From Nocardia jinanensis (GTDB taxonomy: Bacteria > Actinomycetota > Actinomycetes > Mycobacteriales > Mycobacteriaceae): DNA of 64,000 nt. Shown here piece by piece: positions 55,601-63,900 of the stretch (positions are counted from its first letter, which is position 1; every line of letters starts with the position of its first letter). The notes under the pieces are model-generated. The model was not told the origin of the DNA. It saw only the letters and a program-made list of their open reading frames with translations, and ran no database searches. The translations under genes and the position numbers were made by a program. The stretch spans positions 1 to 64,000 of the forward strand of contig NZ_BMMH01000013.1 in NCBI RefSeq assembly GCF_014645735.1. The letters run 5' to 3'.

Positions 55601-58600
55601 GACCGCCGCCACCGACACCCGGCCGTTCAGCCGGGTCACCAGTTCGCTCTCCGGGAGTCCGACCACCGCCATCGCACCGGTACCGGCGATCTTCGGCAAC
55701 GCACGGCTGCGCAACACCACGATCGCCGCCGCGTCGGCCAGGCTCAGTGCGCCGGATACGTACGCGGCGGCCACCTCGCCCTGGCTGTGCCCGATCACGG
55801 CGTCCGGTTCGATCCCCCGGGCCCGCCACACCGCGGCCAGCGCGGACATCACCGCGAACAGCACCGGCTGCACCACATCGTCGCCGCGCAACGCCGGGGC
55901 GCCGTCGCCCCCGCGCAGCACGGCCGCCGCCGACCAGCCCGTATACCGGCGGATCGCGGCATCGATCCGGGTGAGTTCGGCCGCGAACACCGGGGATTCG
56001 TCGAGCAGATCCACAGCCATACCGGCCCACTGGGCACCCTGACCCGGGAAGACGAACGCGATCTTTCCCGACCGGACCCGGTCCGCCTCGCCCAGCGCGA
56101 TATGCGGAGCGGGTAGCCCGTCTGCCAGCGCCCGCAACCCATCGGTCAGTTCGTCGCGGGTACGGGCCACGACCACACCGCGGCGCGGGAACCGAGTGCG
56201 CTCACGGACCAGTGTGCTCGCCACCGCCGGCAAAAGTAGCGCGGGGTCGGTGGAGATCCGGTCCAGCAGCCGTCGCGCCTGTCCGCGGAGAGCCGCTTCG
56301 GTGCGGGCCGACAGCGCGAAGAGGCCGGCGAAATCGGTCCCGGTCTCCCCAGCGGTATCCGCGCGCGCCACTGTCGCCGGACGCGGCGGTTCCTCCAGGA
56401 TCACATGCGCGTTGGTACCGCTGATACCGAAGGCGCTCACCCCGGCTCGGCGTGGACGCGCCCCGGCGGGCCAGGCTACCGCTTCGCCCCGAAGCGCCAA
56501 TCCGCTCCTCTGCCAATCCAATTGGGTGGCCGGCCGCTCGGCGTGCAGTGAGGCCGGGAGCTGCTCGTGCTGGAGTGCGAGCACCACTTTGAGTACGCCG
56601 CCGATACCCGCCGCAGCCTGGGCATGGCCGATATTGGATTTCAGCGACCCCACACCCAGCGGCCGGTCGGCGGGACGATCAGGTCCGAATACCCGGGCCA
56701 GGGCGCGGGCCTCGATCGGATCGCCCAGTGTGGTACCTGTCCCGTGCGCCTCCACGTAGTCGATATCGTGCGGGGAGAGCCGCGCCGCGGCCAGCGCCGC
56801 ACGCAGCACCTTCTCCTGTGCGAGGCCGTTGGGAGCGCTCAACCCCTGGCTGCGGCCGTCCTGGTTGACAGCCGAACCCCGGAGCACGGCCAGGACCGGG
56901 TCGCCGTCGCGCAGTGCGTCGTCGAGGCGTTTGAGCACCACGAGCCCGGCACCCTCCGACCAGACGATGCCGTCGGCCTCGGCGCTGAACGGACGGCAGC
57001 GCCCCGACGGGGACAACCCGCGCAACCTGCTGAACTCGATATGCGCGCGCGGCGTCACCAGCAGGCTCACCCCGCCGGCCAGCGCAAGATCGCAGTCACC
57101 GGCCCGCACCGCCTGCGCCGCCTGGTGCAGCGCCACCAGCGATGACGAGCAGGCGGTATCGATGGTGACCGCGGGCCCCTGGAGGCCGAGGGCGTAGGCG
57201 ATACGGCCGGAGGCGACGCTGGCGGCGTTACCGGTGGCCACGTAGCCGTTGAGCTGATCCGGGTCGGCACCGGCGAGGTAGCCGCTGTCGTAGAGACCCA
57301 CGTAGACGCCGGTGGCGGTGCCGGTGAGCCGTCGCGGATCGATTCCGGCGCGTTCGAACGCCTCCCATGCCGTGTGCAGGAGCAGCCGTTGCTGCGGGTC
57401 CATCGCCGCCGCCTCGCGTGCGGTGATCCCGAAGAACGCGGCGTCGAAACCGTCTATACGGTCGAGGAATCCGCCCTGCAGGGTGTACGCCTTACCGAGG
57501 GCCTCCGGATCCGGATCGACGAGTCCCGCGGTGTCCCAGCGACCGGCCGGGACCGCACCGACCGCGTCGACACCGTCGGCGAGCAGGCGCCAGAAGGTAT
57601 CGGGGTCGTCCGCGCCACCGGGGAACCGGCAGGCCAGCGAAACGATGGCGATCGCGTCCCCGGTGCCGTCCGCGAGAACCCCGGCCACTGGAGCGGCGAC
57701 CTTCGTCTCCACCGGCCCGGGCTCCACCCCGGCCGCGATCGCCGCGCCGATCGCGGTGATGGTCGGGTGTTCGAATATCAGGCTCGGATCCACATCGGTA
57801 CCGAGATGATCGGAGAGGTCGGCGGCCAGCTCCACCAGACCGCGTGAACCCAGGCCGAATTCGGCCAGGGGACGGCCGGGGTCGATCCGGGCGGGGTCGA
57901 GCGCGGTGGCCCGGGCGACCGCGTCCACCAGCCATTCACGGATGTGTCGCGCGGATACCGGAGCCGCCGATCCCGGTGAACTGTGCACAGCGGGCTCGGC
58001 CGCGACCACTCCCGGATCGGTCGCGGTGGTCTCCGGCCCGGCGGCAGTGTCCGGCCCCGCGATATCGCCCGGTCCGGCGACGGTCTCCACTCGTGCCGGC
58101 TCGCCGGCCAACGCCAGTTCACCCGCCAGATACGCCGCCTTGCTCGCGCGGCGCTCGATCTTTCCGCTGCTGGTCTTGAAGATCGAGCGCGGCTGTACCA
58201 GCGCCACACCGCTCAGGGTCAGTCCGTGCTCCACCCCGATCGCGGCGCGGATCGCGTCGGTGATCTCGGCCAGTTCGGTGGCTTCGGTGGCCTTCACCTC
58301 CGCCACCACAACCGGCAGTTCCCCCCGCTCGGCGCCGTCCACGGTGAACGCGGCGATGCAGCCGGCGCGCACGCCGGGATGCGCGTTCTCGGCCGTCAGC
58401 TCCAGATCCTGCGGATAGTGGTTGCGGCCGTCGACGATCAGCAGATCCTTGCTGCGGCCGGTGACGAAAAGATGTCCGTCCGAGACGAATCCGAGGTCAC
58501 CTGTGCGCAGGAAGCCGGAGCGGCCGTCGTCCAGCTCGGCTCCGAAAGTAGCCGCGGTTTTCACCGCGTCACCCAGATACCCCTGGGCGACACTGTCTCC

Positions 58601-59800
58601 GCCCACCCAGATCTCGCCGACCGCACCGTCGGGTACCGCGGATTGTAATTCCGGATCGGCGATCACCACGGAAATACCTTCCGGCGGCCGCCCCGAGGAG
58701 ACCCATTCCGGTTCCCCCTCGGCACCCCGGTCCAGCAGCACGGGTTCACGGTCGACGCCACCGTCCACCCCACCGGTCACCAGCAGTGTCGCTTCGGCCA
58801 GACCGTATACCGGTAGCAATGCCTCGCGCCGGAAACCGGCGGGCGCCGCGATTTCGGCGAATCGCCGTAATGTGCTCGGGCGCACCGGTTCCGCTCCGTT
58901 GAACGCCGTCCGCCACGAACTGAGGTCGAGCTCTCGCACCACTTCCGGACGCACCCGGCGAACGCACAGCTCATAACCGAAGTTGGGGCAGCCCGCAGTG
59001 TGGATCTTGTACTCCGAGATCGCCTCCAGCCACCGCTGCGGCTTCTGCACGAAATGTATGGGCGACATCAACGCCGTACTCGAGCCGAGGTAGATCGCGT
59101 GCAGCACCGGCAGGATCAGGCCCATATCGTGGTAGACGGGCAACCAGCTGACGAACCAGTCGCGACCGGCCCGCTCCGCCACGTGATCCGGTGTATGTCC
59201 CATGGCCGCCGCCAGCGCACCCTGGTTGTGCAGGAGATTGCCGTGGCTGACCATCACACCGCTGGGCGCCGAGGTCGAGCCCGAGGTGTACTGCAGGAAC
59301 GCGATATCGCCCGGGTCCGCGCCGGGATCGTGCCACTGGCCGGCCAGCGCGTCGGGGATCTCCTCGGTCGCCAGCCAGGTCAGGCTCGCCAGCTGGGGCA
59401 GGCGATCGGCCACCGCGCGCAGGCTGTCGACGGTGTCCCGGGTACTGAGTACCAGATCGATATCGGCATCGGCGATCACCTGGTGCAGTCGCCGCAGCGA
59501 CCGGTCGGATTCGTGGAACTGTGGCAGCGGCACCGGTACCGCCACCACATCAGCGAACAGGCAGCCGAAGAACCCGGCTATGAAGCCCAGTCCCGGCGGG
59601 TACAGCAGCAGCGCGCGCCGGCCGGACCAGCCGTCGGCCTGCAATCGCGCGGCAATCGCGCGGGCCCGCCGGCCGAGTTCGGCGTAGGTGATCTCGGAAA
59701 TCGGACCGGTCAGGTCGCCGGTTTCCAGGAATCGATAGGCGCGCCGATCCGGATGCTCCGAATAGCGCGAAACTAGTAGGTCGACGAAAGATCGGTACAT
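52607..59800 (-). CDS. FAAL-fused type I polyketide synthase (FAAL-ACP-KS-AT-DH-KR-ACP)
   Basis: A 2397-aa megasynthase. FAAL adenylation domain about 1-570 (YTSGSTSAPSGVMVSHGN near 170); ACP1 with GLGSRGL, Ser near 652; KS about 714-1135 with DTACSSS (Cys near 884), EAHGTGT and NIGHAQA; AT about 1250-1545 with GHSQGE near 1338 and YASH near 1437, a methylmalonyl-CoA signature; DH about 1605-1875 with HAVGEQAVLP near 1639; KR about 2050-2230 with GGTGALG; ACP2 with GVDSLGS near 2352. No ER and no thioesterase are present. The FAAL should load a fatty acid on ACP1 for one reduced, dehydrated extension. AGAGGA precedes the ATG. It probably shares a transcript with the LuxR and ligase genes. Confidence 0.93.
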   Translation of the reverse strand: MYRSFVDLLVSRYSEHPDRRAYRFLETGDLTGPISEITYAELGRRARAIAARLQADGWSGRRALLLYPPGLGFIAGFFGCLFADVVAVPVPLPQFHESDRSLRRLHQVIADADIDLVLSTRDTVDSLRAVADRLPQLASLTWLATEEIPDALAGQWHDPGADPGDIAFLQYTSGSTSAPSGVMVSHGNLLHNQGALAAAMGHTPDHVAERAGRDWFVSWLPVYHDMGLILPVLHAIYLGSSTALMSPIHFVQKPQRWLEAISEYKIHTAGCPNFGYELCVRRVRPEVVRELDLSSWRTAFNGAEPVRPSTLRRFAEIAAPAGFRREALLPVYGLAEATLLVTGGVDGGVDREPVLLDRGAEGEPEWVSSGRPPEGISVVIADPELQSAVPDGAVGEIWVGGDSVAQGYLGDAVKTAATFGAELDDGRSGFLRTGDLGFVSDGHLFVTGRSKDLLIVDGRNHYPQDLELTAENAHPGVRAGCIAAFTVDGAERGELPVVVAEVKATEATELAEITDAIRAAIGVEHGLTLSGVALVQPRSIFKTSSGKIERRASKAAYLAGELALAGEPARVETVAGPGDIAGPDTAAGPETTATDPGVVAAEPAVHSSPGSAAPVSARHIREWLVDAVARATALDPARIDPGRPLAEFGLGSRGLVELAADLSDHLGTDVDPSLIFEHPTITAIGAAIAAGVEPGPVETKVAAPVAGVLADGTGDAIAIVSLACRFPGGADDPDTFWRLLADGVDAVGAVPAGRWDTAGLVDPDPEALGKAYTLQGGFLDRIDGFDAAFFGITAREAAAMDPQQRLLLHTAWEAFERAGIDPRRLTGTATGVYVGLYDSGYLAGADPDQLNGYVATGNAASVASGRIAYALGLQGPAVTIDTACSSSLVALHQAAQAVRAGDCDLALAGGVSLLVTPRAHIEFSRLRGLSPSGRCRPFSAEADGIVWSEGAGLVVLKRLDDALRDGDPVLAVLRGSAVNQDGRSQGLSAPNGLAQEKVLRAALAAARLSPHDIDYVEAHGTGTTLGDPIEARALARVFGPDRPADRPLGVGSLKSNIGHAQAAAGIGGVLKVVLALQHEQLPASLHAERPATQLDWQRSGLALRGEAVAWPAGARPRRAGVSAFGISGTNAHVILEEPPRPATVARADTAGETGTDFAGLFALSARTEAALRGQARRLLDRISTDPALLLPAVASTLVRERTRFPRRGVVVARTRDELTDGLRALADGLPAPHIALGEADRVRSGKIAFVFPGQGAQWAGMAVDLLDESPVFAAELTRIDAAIRRYTGWSAAAVLRGGDGAPALRGDDVVQPVLFAVMSALAAVWRARGIEPDAVIGHSQGEVAAAYVSGALSLADAAAIVVLRSRALPKIAGTGAMAVVGLPESELVTRLNGRVSVAAVNSRLATVVAGERAAVTELLAELEREEVFTRLLAVDYASHTEQVESLRENLTADLSGITARVNGIGWYSTVAGEPFTERPIESTYWYRNLREPVRFAATVRRMLDDDYRYFVELSPHLSLATAVQTVAEDAEVEVVSVGSLRRDRPGPAALDLALAELHAGGMELVWDRVLEPAARVVLPTYAWDELPFWTEPRRDSVRRFGLEPAGHPVLGVVVPVPETGGVVLAGRLSRRAQPWLVDHAVGEQAVLPGAAVVEWVIRAGDEVGSPVIRELILREPLPVPADAAVAVQVSVGGTGAGGERAVTVYSRLDDGTGRPWTAHAEGVLAGAADLVPADLTDWPPPEAVPVDTAAFYERLADLGYGYGPAFRGLRALWRRGDETFAEIALPEQVSRRGYGIHPALLDAALHAAAAGARPDTGTVRLPFAWSGVTLYAAGASVLRVRVHGGPGERVRVSAADSAGVPVAEIESLTFGEVSAAEPTSLYVQDWAVLPEAVDPDPVAWTDIATERGGTGQAVLALRGPDRELPGGARSATTAALATIQKWLVRADPDATLVVLTRRAVAAVENEDVPDLNHAPVWGLLRSAQSEHPDRLILVDLDEWDTASTAVAVAVTTGRPQLALRAGTALTPRTVRARPVATGEHWPTGADPAGTVLITGGTGALGKLVARHLVTAYGIQNLLLVSRSGDAAPGVAELTAELTGLGARIRVVAADLTDRAAVTALLHDIPAAHPLIAVVHAAGALADGIFTATAPRHLAQTFGAKVDPAWTLHELTAELDLAAFVLFSSVAGILGSPGQAAYAAANTFLDALAAHRRHRGLPATSLAWGLWEQPGGLTGELTATDRARLERGGVAALSTAEGLALFDTALRTDRALVIPARITGRNTAGPVRRGARPEAGTARGPAGDLAAQLSATEPEQREALVLSVIHRNLAEIVDHAELRTGHGTVTFKEIGVDSLGSVELRNRIQAATGLKLPVTLTLEHPTPAALARFLQEKLGDRG

Positions 59801-59962
59801 CCGATTGATCCTCTGCTGATCTGAAAACTCGGAAGGGCACGCGGAGGCAGCGCCGGCGCGTGATTATCGCCGCCGGTACATCCGCAATAGACGAACGGAA
59901 TCCCGATAGATCCGGAAATGCCGGACGAAACTCGTGTTCGACCGGTCGCGCATTTCGGTGGA

Positions 59963-60640
59963 TCAATCCCAGTTGACCATTATTTTGTGCAGCAGATCCG
60001 CGAGAATTTCCGGGTTGCTGCGCATTATCTCGTGGTCGGTGAAAATGCTGTAGGTCTCCCATGCGGGGTCCGCGGACAGGCGCTCGTAGGTTTCGGCGAA
60101 CGGAGTGCCGCGCCAGGCGCTGGCATAGATGTAGGCGTGCTGGATCCACGGTGCCGGATCGCCGGCCCGGCTGGCCTGCAACAGTGACGCCACCGGATGT
60201 GGCGCCGAGCGCGGATCCGCGCCGGGCGGTGGGAGCAGGGCACGGCCGTCGGCGGCCGAAAGCGCGCCGAAACCCTCCCGCAGCAGGTCGTTGAGCAGCA
60301 TCCAGCAGGATTCGCCCGGCTCCGGCAGGAAGGCGTCCACATAGATCGCGCCCCGACAGCGTTCGGGCAGCGCGGCGCACACCCCGCGCAGCACCATGCC
60401 GCCGTAGCTGTGCGCACAGACCACGAGGTCGTCGAGCCCCTGTTCGGTGACGAAGGAGACGACGTCGGCGATATGGTCATCGAGATTCACCGGCCCGGGC
60501 CGCCGGGCACCCGGGTCGGACTCGAGGCCGCTCAGCGTCACCGGAAACACCTGGTGCCCGTCGCTGCCGAGACGTTCGGCAACTTCCTCGTAAACCCATT
60601 CGCCTTCGAAGCTGCCCGGAATGAGTAGCGCTGTGCTCAT
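59963..60640 (-). CDS. Alpha/beta hydrolase, possible trans-acting thioesterase
   Basis: A 225-aa alpha/beta hydrolase. The nucleophile elbow is AHSYGGM (Ser near residue 85), with LLIPGSFEGEWVYEEVAERL at the start and SIFTDHEI and NPEILADLL near the end carrying candidate acid and His residues. It resembles salicylate-esterase and similar small lipases. Placed between a FAS and a PKS that lacks a thioesterase, it is a candidate for product release or editing. The ATG at 60640 is used because upstream residues match nothing. Confidence 0.85.
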   Translation of the reverse strand: MSTALLIPGSFEGEWVYEEVAERLGSDGHQVFPVTLSGLESDPGARRPGPVNLDDHIADVVSFVTEQGLDDLVVCAHSYGGMVLRGVCAALPERCRGAIYVDAFLPEPGESCWMLLNDLLREGFGALSAADGRALLPPPGADPRSAPHPVASLLQASRAGDPAPWIQHAYIYASAWRGTPFAETYERLSADPAWETYSIFTDHEIMRSNPEILADLLHKIMVNWD

Positions 60641-60965
60641 AAATCGTTCACCCCCGATTCTCAAAGGTACAGCGGTGATTGCGATCCGCCGGCCGGGGCC
60701 GGCTCCACACCTTCGGGGAATATCGATGCTCCTGCGCATCCTCGATCGCGAATTCTTATGTTCGAATCGTAGCGGAAGCAGACCCGCGGGAACCCCCCCA
60801 ACCGGGTGATAAATTCACAGAATCATTCGCCCGCAGCATATCACGGGGGAAATCGGCAGATTTAGAAACACCATAATCAATAAAAATTACCCACCGGAGC
60901 GGTGCCACGGCACAGCCCACCGAACGGTCACGACGGGTACCCGCACCGCCCCGGCGCGCGCGGCC
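60641..60965. other. Intergenic control region with the shared CCCCCC-RAY-CGGGTG motif
   Basis: These 325 bases have visibly lower GC than the genes around them. CCCCCCAACCGGGTG is at 60794-60808, about 155 bases before the hydrolase start, matching the copy at 49893-49907. No gene is seen. A hairpin GTGCC-GT-GGCAC near 60904-60915, followed by ATTTTTATT on the minus strand, may end the FAS transcript. Confidence 0.5.
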
Positions 60966-63900
60966 TCAGACGCGGTACATGCCGTCTTCGGCCAGACGGG
61001 CGCCACGCGACAGCAGCACCCGGGCCTCCAGATCGCGGATCTCCGCCGCCGGAGTACCGTCCGCGCCCAGCCTGCGGTCCGCGGGCTTCTCGTACAGCGG
61101 TGCGCCACCGCACATCGCCTCGGTGAACCGGCGGCGGCCCAGTAGGATCCGCTCCTCGGCGCGACGCTGATAGTCCTGCCTGATATCCACCGGGATCGCT
61201 TGTACGAAGGCCTCCGGATGCACCACCGCGATCAGGCACGACACATGTCCGAAACCGAGACTGGTGAGCAGACCGGCCTTGAGCGGCAACGTATTTCCGA
61301 ACCGCAACGGGTGACGCGGCCACACCAGATGCCGATGGTGGGCCAGTACATCGTCGACACAGTCGAGACTGCGGTTCGGCGGAATCACACCTTCGGCCAG
61401 CACCTGGCACAGACCGATGAGCTGGAAAGCGGCGGCCCCGCCTTTCGCGTGACCGGTGAGCGTTTTCTGCGAGACGACGAACAACGGGTTCCCGTCGGCC
61501 CGCCCGAGCGCCGCGGCCAGCCGCTCGTGCAGCTCGGATTCGTTGGGATCGTTGGCCGTGGTGGAGGTGTCGTGTTTGGACAGCACCGCGATATCGTCCG
61601 CGGTGACGCCGAGGCCGCGCAGATTCACCGCGAGCTCCGAATCGTCTCCCCCGAGCCCGGCCGCGAGTGCGCCGATCCCGGGTGCCGGGATGGAGGTGTG
61701 CACACCATCGCCGAACGATTGCGCGTACGCCACCACACCGAGCACCGGCAGCCCGAGGTCCAGGGCGATATCACCGCGGGTCAGCAGAACCGTTCCCCCG
61801 CCCTGCGACTCGACGAAGCCGGCGCGGCGCCGGTCGTTGGCCCGGGAGAAACGGCGGTCGGCGATACCCCGGGCGGACAGCGCCGCCGAATCCGCGGTGG
61901 CCGACATATCCGCGAACCCGGCGATCGACTCCACACCCAGATCGTCGGCGCCGCCGGCGACCACGAAATCGGCTTTGCCGAATCGGATCTTGTCGTAGCC
62001 CTCCTCCACCGACACGGCCGCGGTGGCGCAGGCGCCCACCGGATGGATCATCGATCCGTAGCTGCCGATATAGGACTGCACGACATGCGCGGCAGTCACA
62101 TTGAGCAGGGTCTCCTGCAGGATGTCGTTGGGCCGCTCCTCGCCGAGCAGCAGATCGACATAGCTGGAACGCAGCGACTGCAGGGCGCCCAGGCCCGTAC
62201 CCATGGTGTTGGCTACCCGCGCCGGATGCACCCAGCGCAACAACTCGGCCGGGGCGAACCCGGATCCGATGAAGGCGTCGACCGTGGTGACGATATTCCA
62301 GACCGCGAGCCGGTCCAGCGAGGCGGTCATATCGGCGGAGACACCCCAGCGGGTGGGGTCGAATCCGGTAGGGATCTGGCCACCGACGGTGCGGGACATC
62401 TCGATCCGGCGCGGCACCCGGACCTCGGTGCCCGCCCGGCGGGTCACCGTCCAGTCCGTCGAACCGGGTACCGAGGCGACCACCGTATTCGCCCCGTCGG
62501 CGGCGGCGAAGGCGCGCGCCTCGGCTTCACCGCCCACGGTGAAGGTCATATCCTTCTCGAGGAACACCGAGGCCAGCAGCGGCGCGGTGTTCTCGCGCAG
62601 AGCTCCCTCGTCCGCATAGCGCCGGATACCGGTACGAGCCAGGACCGTATCGTGGTAGCGGTCGGCGATCTCCGCTTCCGGCACCGGTTCCCCGGTACCG
62701 GTGTCGTACCAGCCGGGTGCGGGTTCGTTCTCCCAAGTGACCAGCCCGACGGTCCAGGCCAGCTCGAGGACACCGGCTGCCGACAAACGATCGGAGACCT
62801 CCATTTCGAAGCGGGTCCGCGCGGAACCGTAGGGACCGAGTTCACCGGCCCCGACGATCACGACCATCTCGCTGGGATCCACGCCCACCGGGCGCCACTC
62901 GGGGACCGGCAGTGCCGAGCTGCCGGTGGGCGGCGCCGGCAGTGCCGCGATCACCGGCGGTGAATTCGAGTCGGCGTCTCCGGTCGCTTCCGCCCCGGAT
63001 CGCGCGGCCAGGGCCGGTAGGTCCAGGCGGGCCCCGGCCAGGCCGCCGGTCAGATCGATCCGGTGTGGTCCCGTCGCGGTGACCGCCCGGGCCCGGGCCG
63101 AGCACCATTTGAGCAGTTCGTTCGCCATTTCGGCGGCCGACCAGGTCTGCACACCCAGTTCTTCGACCGCGTCGACCAGTGGATCGTTGCCGCCCATCAA
63201 GCCGGTACCGCGCACCCAGCCGATCAGCGCGTGCACCAGGGTGACCCGGCCCGGCCACGACTTCTCCACACGCCATTTGGCGACCACCGCGTCGAGCGCC
63301 GCCTTGGCCTCGCCGTACGCGCCGTCACCGCCGAACATCCCTCGGTTGGGTGAACCGGGCAGCACCACATGAAGTTTCGCGTCCACGTCGGTATCGGCGC
63401 CGAGCTTCGACAGGCCGCCGATGAGCCGTTCCACCGACCACAGCAGCACGCGCATCTCGACCTCGGCACGCGCACCGGCGTCGGCGAGATCACCGGCGAC
63501 ACGGGGTGCGGCGAAGGGCAGCAGCAGGGTCGGGGTCAGCGCCGGTTTGACCACCGTGGAGGTGCCGCCCGCGGTTTCGGTCTGCGGGTTCGCGATCCAT
63601 TCGATCAGTGCGTCCACGTCACGATAGGACGCCAGGTTCGCGGGGACCACCCACAGTGCGGCCCCGGTCCGCGCGTGCCGGCGGTAGAAGTCGCGGTAGA
63701 AACCCAGCCGGTCGTCGTCGAGGCGCGAGGTCGTCGCGATGACTGTCGCCCCGCCGGCCAGGAGATCGGCGACGACGGCGGCGGCGATGGAACCCTCACT
63801 CGCACCGGTCACCACGGCGATATCGGCGGCGTACTCACCGGTTTCGGTGGAGTAGGCCAGCCCCGCGATCTGCTCGTAGATCTCCGCCAGCGCGACCCGA

